Below, piece by piece: positions 1 to 6,974 of a stretch of 64,000 nt of DNA. The stretch is from positions 1 to 64,000 of the forward strand of contig NZ_JACTOJ010000016.1 of NCBI RefSeq assembly GCF_032335695.1. The letters run 5' to 3'. The notes under the pieces were generated by a model. The model was given only the letters and a program-made list of their open reading frames with translations, made no database searches and was not told the DNA's origin. Numbering within the stretch: the first letter of the stretch is position 1; the number at the start of each line of letters is the position of its first letter. This DNA is from JACTOJ01 sp032335695. GTDB taxonomy: Bacteria; Bacillota; Clostridia; Clostridiales; Clostridiaceae. A program made the position numbers and the translations under genes.

Positions 1-1349
1 ATAAAAATATAATAAAAATATATTTTAAAATTCCAATTGATATAAAAATACTTTTTTTTGCAGCAATATTAGTATCTTATTATTTACTTTTAAAAAAAAC
101 AATTTTATATATAATGCAGGGAGATATAAATTCTCCTATAGCTTTAATTATATTAACTATAGCTTTTATGGAATTTTTATTCATAAATTTTAGGTATATT
201 AGTAGTATGAGTAATGATTATAAATTCAGAAATAATCAATTTAAGAATGCTGTTATATATAGGATATATATAATTATAAATCATCTAGCATTATATAAAA
301 GTGTAGTTGTAGAGTATGTTGTGCAACAAGCATTAACTATTATTTTTATAGTAAGCATGGTAATTTTAGGATTGCTTTATAATTATAGAAATAACTATTT
401 TTACTTAGGAGAATGGATGTATAGCTGGAGACGTAATTTTGTATTATTCTTAATATTTATGTATATAATATGGTACTTGATATTTATACCTAAGAGAGAA
501 ATAAAGAGAAGAATATACTTAAATGAAATAGAAAAAGCAACTAAAGGTATATCTGAAGGTGAGCTAGATTATCAAATGAAGGAATATAGGGGCGGGATAC
601 TTAAAAAAATTGCCTTCAACATAAACAATATGCGTGAAGGCTATAAAAAGGCTCTTGATGAACAGATAAAAAGCGAAAGAATGAAAACTGAGCTAATAAC
701 AAATGTTTCCCATGATTTAAAAACTCCATTAACTTCCATAATAAATTATGCAGACTTACTTCAGAAACAGGATATATCCCAAGAAGAAAAAGAAGGTTAT
801 GTTTTAATATTAAATAAGAAAGCTCAAAGACTTAAAATATTAATAGAAGATTTATTTGAAGTTTCAAAAGTAAATAGCGGTGCTTTAGAATTTAATAAAG
901 AAAAGATAGATATAGTAGCGCTTTTAAAACAGACTTTAGCAGAGTGGGATGAAAGAATAAAGTCCTCAGATATAATATTTAAAACTAATATATCTAATGA
1001 GCATATATATTCATTTTTAGATGGGAAAAGAACCTGGAGGGTTTTTGACAATCTTATAAACAATATATTAAAGTACTCTCAAAGCGGAACTAGGGCCTAT
1101 ATAGATTTAAAACAGGAAAAAAATAAAAATATCATAGAATTTAAAAATATTGCTTCTTATGAAATGGATTTTGAAGCTGAAGAGATAATTGAAAGATTCA
1201 AAAGGGGAGATAAATCAAGAAATTCAGAAGGTAATGGGTTAGGACTCGCTATTGCCAAAAGTATTGTAGAAGCTCAAAGGGGAGAATTCAAAATATGCAT
1301 AGATGGAGATCTCTTTAAAGTAACAATTAAGCTTGATATTATTAATTAA
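1..1349 (+). CDS. Membrane sensor histidine kinase, 5' end outside window
   Basis: The reading frame is open to the left edge (first full codon at base 3), so the ATG at 114 is probably internal and the true start lies outside. Counting from that ATG, hydrophobic segments lie near residues 8-28, 66-88 and 108-126, and another precedes it, so this is a multi-pass sensor. The H-box NVSHDLKTPLTSI has the phospho-acceptor His at residue 200. An N-box (FDNLINNILKYS) and a G2 box (GNGLGLAIAKS) follow. The usual DxGxG box is absent: the stretch between N-box and G2 box reads FKNIASYEMDF, then a GDKSRN segment, as in some clostridial kinases. The protein should phosphorylate a response regulator, presumably encoded to the left. 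The signal is unknown. Confidence 0.85.
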   Translation, partial: KNIIKIYFKIPIDIKILFFAAILVSYYLLLKKTILYIMQGDINSPIALIILTIAFMEFLFINFRYISSMSNDYKFRNNQFKNAVIYRIYIIINHLALYKSVVVEYVVQQALTIIFIVSMVILGLLYNYRNNYFYLGEWMYSWRRNFVLFLIFMYIIWYLIFIPKREIKRRIYLNEIEKATKGISEGELDYQMKEYRGGILKKIAFNINNMREGYKKALDEQIKSERMKTELITNVSHDLKTPLTSIINYADLLQKQDISQEEKEGYVLILNKKAQRLKILIEDLFEVSKVNSGALEFNKEKIDIVALLKQTLAEWDERIKSSDIIFKTNISNEHIYSFLDGKRTWRVFDNLINNILKYSQSGTRAYIDLKQEKNKNIIEFKNIASYEMDFEAEEIIERFKRGDKSRNSEGNGLGLAIAKSIVEAQRGEFKICIDGDLFKVTIKLDIIN

Positions 1350-1364
1350 TATATACTATATTCC

Positions 1365-1400
1365 AAGGCAAAAATAAAAATTATATTTTTGCCTTAATTT
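1365..1400 (+). terminator. Rho-independent terminator after histidine kinase
   Basis: An 11-bp perfect stem (AAGGCAAAAAT paired with ATTTTTGCCTT, 9-nt loop) is followed by AATTTTTATT. It lies 15 nt after the kinase stop and ends that transcript. Confidence 0.8.
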
Positions 1401-1408
1401 TTATTAGT

Positions 1409-1429
1409 ATATTTTGATAATCAAAATAT
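1409..1429. promoter_or_regulatory. FabT-like palindromic operator
   Basis: Perfect 10-bp arms, ATATTTTGAT and ATCAAAATAT, flank one central A and abut the -35 box of the next gene. The core TTTGATAATCAAA closely resembles the site bound by the MarR-family fatty-acid regulators FabT/FabR of Firmicutes. The downstream gene is FabK-like, which fits. Binding by such a regulator is inferred; no regulator gene is in the window. Confidence 0.5.
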
Positions 1430-1458
1430 TTTACATTCAAATAAAATTAGTATATAAT
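1430..1458 (+). promoter_or_regulatory. SigA-type promoter of FabK-like gene
   Basis: TTTACA (1430-1435), a 17-nt spacer and a perfect TATAAT (1453-1458). The predicted transcript start is about 75 nt before the ATG. The palindrome just upstream would let a repressor cover the -35 box. Confidence 0.7.
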
Positions 1459-1539
1459 ATAGCTTATCTTATAGGTTTATAATTCTAAATTATATTACCA
1501 TCCAAAATAATTACTTTTCATTTGAAGGGAGAAAATTTA

Positions 1540-2604
1540 ATGAATATAAATCCGTTAGTAATAGGAGACTTGGTAGCTAGACTTCCAATTATACAAGGAG
1601 GTATGGGAGTAGGAGTATCTCTTTCCGGACTTGCCTCAGCTGTAGCTAAAGCTGGAGGAATAGGAGTAATATCTTCAGCACAGATAGGTTTTAAGGAAGA
1701 GGATTTTGAAACTAATACATCAGAAGCTAATATAAGGGCGCTAAAAAAACATATAAAAATTTCAAAAGAAAATTCTGAAGGCGGAATAATTGGAGTTAAC
1801 ATTATGGTGGCTTTAAAAGACTATGCCATGCAGGTAAAAGCTGCTATAGAAAGCGGAGTTGATTTAATAATATCAGGAGCAGGATTACCTACGAATCTTC
1901 CGGAGTATACAAAGGACTCTAGCGTAAAAATCGCTCCTATAGTTTCTTCCGGAAAAGCAGCAAATGTAATTTTAAAAATGTGGGATAGAAGATATGGCGT
2001 AACAGCGGATTTAATAATTATAGAAGGACCTATGGCAGGAGGACATCTTGGATTTTCAAAAGAGGACATAGAAAAGCATCCTAATTTAGGTGAAATCTTT
2101 TCTGAGGTTAAGGAAGTAGTAGAAGGATATAGTAAAAAATATAACAAAAATATACCTATAGCGGTAGCTGGAGGTATATATGACGGATTTGATATAGCGA
2201 AGTATATAAAATTAGGTGCAGATGGAGTACAAATGGCTACAAGATTTGTAACTACTGAAGAGTGTGATGCACATATTAATTTTAAGAAGGCATACATGGA
2301 AAGCACTAAGGATACCATAGGAATAGTATCAAGTCCTGTAGGCATGCCAGGAAGAGCTGTTATGAATGAATTTGTAGATAAGACTAAAAACGGAAGAATA
2401 AAGGTGACTAAATGCTATAACTGTCTGACTCCATGTAATCCAGCAGATACTCCATATTGCATAACTAAAGCCCTTATTAATGCAGTTAATGGAGAAATTG
2501 ATAATGGACTTGTATTTTGCGGCGAAAATGCATATAAATGCGATAAGATAGTTAAGGTTAAGGATTTAATGGATGAATTAAGAAGAGAGATAGAAGAGGC
2601 TTAA
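1540..2604 (+). CDS. FabK/nitronate monooxygenase-family FMN oxidoreductase
   Basis: A 354-residue TIM-barrel flavoprotein of the 2-nitropropane dioxygenase/FabK family. It opens with LPIIQGGMGVGVS (residues 15-27) and has the conserved GPMAGGHLGF (163-172) with His169, followed by a glycine-rich phosphate-binding region near 208-230. Family members either oxidise alkyl nitronates or reduce enoyl-ACP; sequence alone does not decide. The ATG at 1540 is chosen because AAGGGAG lies 8 nt before it; an in-frame TTG at 1522 would fall upstream of that SD. The C-terminal tail carries six cysteines (292, 295, 299, 307, 327, 334), more than catalysis needs, suggesting a metal or redox site. It appears to be a single-gene transcript. 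Confidence 0.85.
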   Translation: MNINPLVIGDLVARLPIIQGGMGVGVSLSGLASAVAKAGGIGVISSAQIGFKEEDFETNTSEANIRALKKHIKISKENSEGGIIGVNIMVALKDYAMQVKAAIESGVDLIISGAGLPTNLPEYTKDSSVKIAPIVSSGKAANVILKMWDRRYGVTADLIIIEGPMAGGHLGFSKEDIEKHPNLGEIFSEVKEVVEGYSKKYNKNIPIAVAGGIYDGFDIAKYIKLGADGVQMATRFVTTEECDAHINFKKAYMESTKDTIGIVSSPVGMPGRAVMNEFVDKTKNGRIKVTKCYNCLTPCNPADTPYCITKALINAVNGEIDNGLVFCGENAYKCDKIVKVKDLMDELRREIEEA

Positions 2605-2691
2605 ATTTTTCTAAGGACAAATTACGTTAACAATGTTATAATGATTTAAAACAAAAAATAAAATCATTATATACAAACGGAGCGTGAAAAG

Positions 2692-3555
2692 ATGAGTGAT
2701 TTAGCAGGAAAGGGATGTGAAATTCTCATACCATTTGAGGAAAGAAAATCTCTTGAAGATATAGAAAAAAGCATTACTACTACCTATAGAAAAAAAATAT
2801 GGTCTAAATTTTTAAAGGCCGTAAATGATTATAAATTAGTAGAAGATGGAGATAAGATAGCTGTTGCGGTATCTGGTGGAAAGGATAGCATGTTAATGGC
2901 AAAACTATTTCAAACTCTTAAGCGAAATCGTCAGTATAACATAGAACTTGAATTTATTGTAGCAGATCCAGGATATCATCCCGATGTAAAAAAATTGATG
3001 GTAGAAAACTGTGAATATCTTGGTATCCCAATAAAGATATTTGATTCAGGTATATTTGAAGTGGTTGATAGAATTGCTAAGGATTATCCTTGCTATATGT
3101 GTGCAAGAATGAGAAGAGGTGCTTTATATTCAAAAGCTAAGGAATTAGGCTGCAACAAGTTGGCACTTGGTCATCATTTTAATGACGTTATAGAGACTAC
3201 TATGTTAAACGTATTGTATTCAGGAAACTTTAAAACTATGCTGCCTAAGCTAAAAGCTACTAATTTTGAAGGAATGCAGCTAATAAGACCTCTTTATTAT
3301 GTGGAGGAAGAAAATATACAGAGATTTACTCAATCCAGTGGAATATGGCCATTAAATTGCGCATGTATGGTAGCTGCTAAAAAAGTGGGAAATAAGAGAT
3401 ATGAAATCAAGGATTTAATAAAAGATTTTAAAAACAAATTTCCTGATGTTGAAAAGTCTATTTTTAAAGCGGCACAAAATGTTAATATGGATTCTATATT
3501 GGGATGGCAAAAGGATGGTAAAAACATATCATATTTAGATGAATATGATTTATAA
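2692..3555 (+). CDS. ttcA: TtcA-like tRNA thiolation ATPase
   Basis: A 287-residue PP-loop ATPase. The ATP-pyrophosphatase motif SGGKDS is at residues 61-66. A CYMCARMRRG segment supplies a CxxC pair and a later NCAC supplies further cysteines; in TtcA such residues hold an Fe-S cluster used to put sulfur on cytidine 32 of tRNA. LALGHHFNDVIET matches the family's conserved His-rich stretch. The SD ACGGAG lies 9 nt before the ATG. The gene stands alone between two non-coding regions and ends in a strong terminator. Related PP-loop enzymes (TtuA, TilS) are the alternatives, but the Cys spacing and length favour TtcA. Confidence 0.75.
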   Translation: MSDLAGKGCEILIPFEERKSLEDIEKSITTTYRKKIWSKFLKAVNDYKLVEDGDKIAVAVSGGKDSMLMAKLFQTLKRNRQYNIELEFIVADPGYHPDVKKLMVENCEYLGIPIKIFDSGIFEVVDRIAKDYPCYMCARMRRGALYSKAKELGCNKLALGHHFNDVIETTMLNVLYSGNFKTMLPKLKATNFEGMQLIRPLYYVEEENIQRFTQSSGIWPLNCACMVAAKKVGNKRYEIKDLIKDFKNKFPDVEKSIFKAAQNVNMDSILGWQKDGKNISYLDEYDL

Positions 3556-3568
3556 TTATATGAAAACT

Positions 3569-3603
3569 ATAGAGACTATGAAAATATGGTCTCTATTTTT
3601 TTA
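3569..3603 (+). terminator. Terminator after ttcA-like gene
   Basis: Stem ATAGAGAC/GTCTCTAT with a 12-nt loop, followed by a run of seven T (interrupted by one A at the stem end). Confidence 0.85.
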
Positions 3604-3619
3604 CGACTGTTTTAAAAAG

Positions 3620-3634
3620 TGATAATGATATACA
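3620..3634. promoter_or_regulatory. Possible Fur-family box
   Basis: TGATAATGATATACA matches 13 of 15 positions of the 7-1-7 Fur consensus TGATAATNATTATCA. It lies in the 322-nt gap between the ttcA-like gene and the phosphate operon, about 190 nt upstream of the phosphate promoter, so its target is unclear. A chance match in AT-rich DNA is quite possible. Confidence 0.25.
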
Positions 3635-3802
3635 TTTTAAGTACTTTTTGTGACATAATAAAGCAAGGCTAATATAAGTTAACATTTTTTGTATCTTTAT
3701 CTAATAATTAAATCATTACTGCAAAATATTAATCGCTGTTATGTTAAAATTAGATTAATAAGTTTAAAAATATGTATTTTATATTATAAAAATTTTTAAT
3801 TC

Positions 3803-3829
3803 TTAACATAAACTTAACAATCGTATAGT
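3803..3829 (+). promoter_or_regulatory. PhoP-box-like repeat and -10 of phosphate operon
   Basis: Two TTAACA hexamers (3803-3808 and 3814-3819) are spaced 11 bp apart, the arrangement of Firmicute PhoP boxes, followed 4 nt later by the -10 element TATAGT (3824-3829). No good -35 is present, as expected for an activated promoter. The downstream genes take up phosphate, so activation by PhoP-PhoR at low phosphate is the natural reading (inferred). The rest of gap 3556-3877 shows only the terminator and the weak Fur-like match. Confidence 0.5.
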
Positions 3830-3877
3830 AGAATCAAATAGGTGTGAAACAACAACGTTCTACAAGGAGGAAATTAA

Positions 3878-4501
3878 ATGTTTAATTTATCACCCAAAAA
3901 TGACAAATTTTTCGACATGTTTATTCAATATTCTGAGATTATACACGAGTCAACAACAATGCTAGAAGCATTTGTAAAAAATCCTTCAGATGCTGAACAA
4001 AAATTTAACGAAATAAAAAACATAGAACATAAGGGGGATGAAATGCTACATAGTATTTTCACAGAACTTAACAATAGTTTTATAACTCCTATTGATAGAG
4101 AAGATATATTTGATATAGGAAAGGCTATGGATGATATAATCGATTATGCAGAAGCTACAGCAAGCAGATTTTTAATATTTAATTTAGATGAGACTAAGGA
4201 AGATGCTGTTAAAATGGCAGAACTAATATGTAAAAGTACAGAAAAATTAATTGAACTTCTAAAAGAATTTAAAAATATGAAAAATAATAAAAATTTATCC
4301 GCTAGAATAATGGACGTTAATGCATTGGAAAATGATGGTGATGTATTATACAGAAAAGCAATAAAAAAATTATTCAGTGATAAAAATGATACCTTAGATA
4401 TAATTACTTGGAAAGAAGTATATGAATCCATGGAAGATGTGCTAGATGCTACAGAAGACGTTGCCAATATAATTGAAGGAGTTGTAATGAAACATGCATA
4501 A
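3878..4501 (+). CDS. DUF47 (YkaA-like) Pit accessory protein
   Basis: A 207-residue, predicted all-helical cytoplasmic protein of the DUF47/PhoU-like family. The acidic ExxxD motif repeats NEIKNIEHKGDEML and NALENDGDVLYRKAI are typical of PhoU-type metal-binding bundles. Length matches B. subtilis YkaA (about 205 residues), which also sits beside pit. A strong AAGGAGG precedes the ATG. The gene overlaps pit by 8 nt, so the two are translationally coupled. The role is thought to be regulation of Pit activity, but the mechanism is not settled. Confidence 0.88.
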   Translation: MFNLSPKNDKFFDMFIQYSEIIHESTTMLEAFVKNPSDAEQKFNEIKNIEHKGDEMLHSIFTELNNSFITPIDREDIFDIGKAMDDIIDYAEATASRFLIFNLDETKEDAVKMAELICKSTEKLIELLKEFKNMKNNKNLSARIMDVNALENDGDVLYRKAIKKLFSDKNDTLDIITWKEVYESMEDVLDATEDVANIIEGVVMKHA

Positions 4502-5492
4502 TTCTGCGTTTATTATTACGGCTGTAATAGTTGTACTTGCACTTTGCTTCGATTTTATAAATGGATTTCACGATACGGCTAATTCTATAGCAACTTCTGT
4601 TTCTACTAGAGTACTTACACCTAAACAAGCTATTCTCATGTCTGCAGTTTTAAATTTTACAGGTGCATTTATTAGTGTAAGTGTAGCTAAAACTGTAGGA
4701 TCGGATATAGTAAAGCCTGAATTAGTGCCGCAAACTGTTATGGTAGCAGCATTAATAGGTGCTATTGTTTGGAATCTGATAACTTGGTATTTTGGAATAC
4801 CTAGTTCATCTTCTCACGCTCTCATAGGCGGTCTTATTGGGGCGGCCATAGTTGCAAAAGGAACTATTAATATTGTTCAATGGGGAAATTTCTTTTCTAA
4901 GATATTATTATGGTTATTTCTTTCGCCGGTAATTGGTTTTGTAATTGGATACATAATAATGATAGCTTTAAATTGGATACTTAGAAAAACAAGACCTGCT
5001 ACGGTAACTAAATTCTTTTCTAAGGCACAGATTGCATCCGCAGCACTTATGGCTTTCAATCATGGTGGAAACGATGCTCAAAAATCTATGGGAATAATAA
5101 CGGCTGCTTTAGTAAGCGGAGGCTTCTTAGGAGAATTTAATGTACCTGTGGAAGTAAAAATTGCTTGTGCTGGAGCTATGGCAATTGGTACATCTATTGG
5201 TGGATGGAAGATAATAAAAACCATGGGAGTCAACATGGCAAGATTGGCACCAGTAAATGGTTTTGCGGCTGAAACAGGAGCTGCGGCTGTTATATTTACA
5301 GCTACAATGCTTCATTCACCTGTAAGTACAACCCATATCATATCTGGATCTATAATGGGTGTAGGAGCTTCCAAACGATTATCTTCTGTAAGATGGGTAT
5401 TAGCTCAAAATATAGCCTATACTTGGGTTCTAACCATACCTACCTGTATTGTAATATCTGGTATAGCTATGTTCATATTTAAATTAGCTTAA
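4494..5492 (+). CDS. pit: Low-affinity inorganic phosphate transporter Pit
   Basis: A 332-residue integral membrane protein of the PiT family, which imports phosphate, usually as a neutral metal-phosphate with protons. Both family repeat signatures are present: FDFINGFHDTANSIATSV (residues 19-36) and AFNHGGNDAQKSMG (about 186-199). Around ten hydrophobic segments are visible. It overlaps the DUF47 gene by 8 nt and ends at a bidirectional terminator. Regulation is probably through the PhoP-box-like promoter upstream of the pair. Confidence 0.95.
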   Translation: MHNSAFIITAVIVVLALCFDFINGFHDTANSIATSVSTRVLTPKQAILMSAVLNFTGAFISVSVAKTVGSDIVKPELVPQTVMVAALIGAIVWNLITWYFGIPSSSSHALIGGLIGAAIVAKGTINIVQWGNFFSKILLWLFLSPVIGFVIGYIIMIALNWILRKTRPATVTKFFSKAQIASAALMAFNHGGNDAQKSMGIITAALVSGGFLGEFNVPVEVKIACAGAMAIGTSIGGWKIIKTMGVNMARLAPVNGFAAETGAAAVIFTATMLHSPVSTTHIISGSIMGVGASKRLSSVRWVLAQNIAYTWVLTIPTCIVISGIAMFIFKLA

Positions 5493-5504
5493 TATAAAAT
5501 TTTT

Positions 5505-5556
5505 AAGGGGTACTGAACAGCTAACAATTCAGTTAGTTGAGCAGTACTCCTTTCTT
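5505..5556. terminator. Bidirectional terminator between pit and repeat-protein gene
   Basis: AAGGGGTACTG (5505-5515) pairs with CAGTACTCCTT (5542-5552), with an inner CTAAC/GTTAG stem. It is followed by TTTCTT on the plus strand and an AT-rich tract on the minus strand, so it can serve both convergent genes. Confidence 0.8.
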
Positions 5557-5559
5557 ACG

Positions 5560-5958
5560 TTAGAAATATCTATAAGGTCCATATCCATATGATGGATATA
5601 CTGCGTATGCTGGATATACATATGCTGGGTATCCATATCCGTACCTATAGGGGGAAGAATATGAAGAACCAAGAAGCAGAAGCAATCCTGCAGCAGCTAA
5701 TGCACCAGCAAAAGTGCTGTTTACTCTTCCTAAAAGCATACCATTCATGTCATATATCTTGTAATCCTGAATAAAACCTATTTCACATCCGTTTATGTCA
5801 TATATAAAGTTATCATTAACGAAAGCTATTGCCTGCTTTTGTTTATCGTATATAATGTTATCTTTTATATAGCCTATGGTATGATGATGCTTATCGTATA
5901 TTTTGCTTTTTTTGTAGTAACCATAGCATTTATCACTAGAATCGTATATTACTTCCAT
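5560..5958 (-). CDS. Small repeat protein with membrane segment and Tyr/Gly/Pro-rich tail
   Basis: 132 residues; family not recognised beyond its layout. Residues 1-78 contain about four degenerate copies of a roughly 20-residue unit, IGYIKDNIIYD-like, each ending in I-Y-D. Such units usually form paired beta strands. A hydrophobic segment (FAGALAAAGLLLLLG, about 83-98) follows. The last 33 residues are rich in Tyr, Pro and Gly (YGYGYPAYVYPAY...). A single membrane anchor with an extended Tyr/Gly tail suggests an envelope or spore-surface role, but that is inference. GGTGG lies ahead of the ATG. It is a single gene, convergent with pit. Confidence 0.75.
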   Translation of the reverse strand: MEVIYDSSDKCYGYYKKSKIYDKHHHTIGYIKDNIIYDKQKQAIAFVNDNFIYDINGCEIGFIQDYKIYDMNGMLLGRVNSTFAGALAAAGLLLLLGSSYSSPYRYGYGYPAYVYPAYAVYPSYGYGPYRYF

Positions 5959-6127
5959 TTTTACACCACCTTAAAATCTTTTTGTATATTTACATTATTT
6001 TATCTTTAAGGGAAATATAAGAATATCCTTATGCTCATATTGTATGCAAAAAGTTTACATTTTGATATTTAATTGTATATTAATATTTGTGGAAAGATAT
6101 AATTAGCAACACAATAGTAATATAATG

Positions 6128-6189
6128 TTGACAAAAAATAAATTAAATTATAAAATTAACTTATAAATCTGAGCAAATTGCTCGGAATT
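6128..6189 (+). promoter_or_regulatory. suf promoter and downstream GAGCAA-TTGCTC element
   Basis: TTGACA (6128-6133), 17-nt spacer and TAAAAT (6151-6156) form a SigA-type promoter. Just after the expected start lies GAGCAA-A-TTGCTC (6171-6183) running into GGAATT. The 9-mer CTCGGAATT (6181-6189) recurs at almost the same place in the iscR leader (46900-46908). A shared Fe-S regulator such as IscR is a reasonable guess. Confidence 0.55.
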
Positions 6190-6215
6190 CATTATTAATA
6201 TTAAGAGGTGTTGAC

Positions 6216-6959
6216 ATGGCAAGCAATCTTTTAAAAATAGAGAATTTGTACAGTGAAGTAGAGGATAAAGAAATAATGAAAGGTTTAAGTTTATCAGTAA
6301 ACAAGGGCGAGATACATGTTATCATGGGACCTAATGGAGCTGGTAAGTCTACTTTAGTAAATGTAATAATGGGAAATCCTAAATATAAAATAAAATCCGG
6401 AAAAGTTTTCTTCGAAGAAGAAGATATTACAGAACTAAAACCAAATGAAAGAGCTAAAAAAGGTATATTCTTATCTTTTCAAAACCCAGAAGAGGTTCCA
6501 GGAATAACTGTAGAAAATTTCTTAAGGGCATCTAAATCTGCTATAACAGAAAAGCCAATTAAAATTATGGCTTTTAAGAAAGAATTAAAGCAAAAAATGG
6601 AATACTTAAAAATGGATGAGGAATATGCAGGAAGATACTTAAATATGGGATTTTCAGGTGGAGAAAAGAAAAAGAATGAAATACTTCAAATGTTGATGAT
6701 TAATCCTAAGTTAGCTATTCTTGACGAAACCGATTCTGGTCTTGATGTGGATGCTGTTAAGATTGTATCCAGTGGTGTTAAAGAATTTAAAAATGATGAA
6801 AATGCAGTAATAATAATAACTCATAACAGCAAGATACTTGAAAATCTTAAGCCAGATTATGTACATATTTTAGTGGATGGTAAGATTGTAAAAACTGGTG
6901 ATAGTTCATTAATTGATCTAATTAATGAAAAAGGATTTTCTGAATTTGAAATTGTCTAA
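6216..6959 (+). CDS. sufC: SufC Fe-S assembly ATPase
   Basis: A 247-residue ABC-type ATPase. Walker A GPNGAGKST is at residues 38-46, the ABC signature appears as MGFSGGEKKKNE, and Walker B is LAILDETDSGLD, all with the SufC-type spelling. SufC has no membrane partner; it binds SufB and SufD, and ATP hydrolysis reshapes the scaffold for cluster assembly. AGAGGTG precedes the ATG. First gene of a tight five-gene operon sufC-B-D-S-U. Confidence 0.97.
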   Translation: MASNLLKIENLYSEVEDKEIMKGLSLSVNKGEIHVIMGPNGAGKSTLVNVIMGNPKYKIKSGKVFFEEEDITELKPNERAKKGIFLSFQNPEEVPGITVENFLRASKSAITEKPIKIMAFKKELKQKMEYLKMDEEYAGRYLNMGFSGGEKKKNEILQMLMINPKLAILDETDSGLDVDAVKIVSSGVKEFKNDENAVIIITHNSKILENLKPDYVHILVDGKIVKTGDSSLIDLINEKGFSEFEIV

Positions 6960-6974
6960 TTGAGGGGTGATTAA

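Noticed and set aside
824..1063. Minus-strand and other-frame open frames inside clear genes, here and throughout the window
   Set aside because: They have no SD, no recognisable domains, and lie wholly opposite strongly conserved genes.
1522..1539. TTG at 1522 (and similar upstream TTG/GTG/ATG codons at 8374, 18182, 20148, 25173, 38437, 45517, 57318) as gene starts
   Set aside because: In each case the codon lies in or before the SD of a better-placed downstream start.
2640..2668. Hairpin AATGATTT/AAATCATT upstream of the ttcA-like gene as a terminator
   Set aside because: No T-run follows and the arms are pure AT-rich sequence; likely chance or a weak promoter feature.
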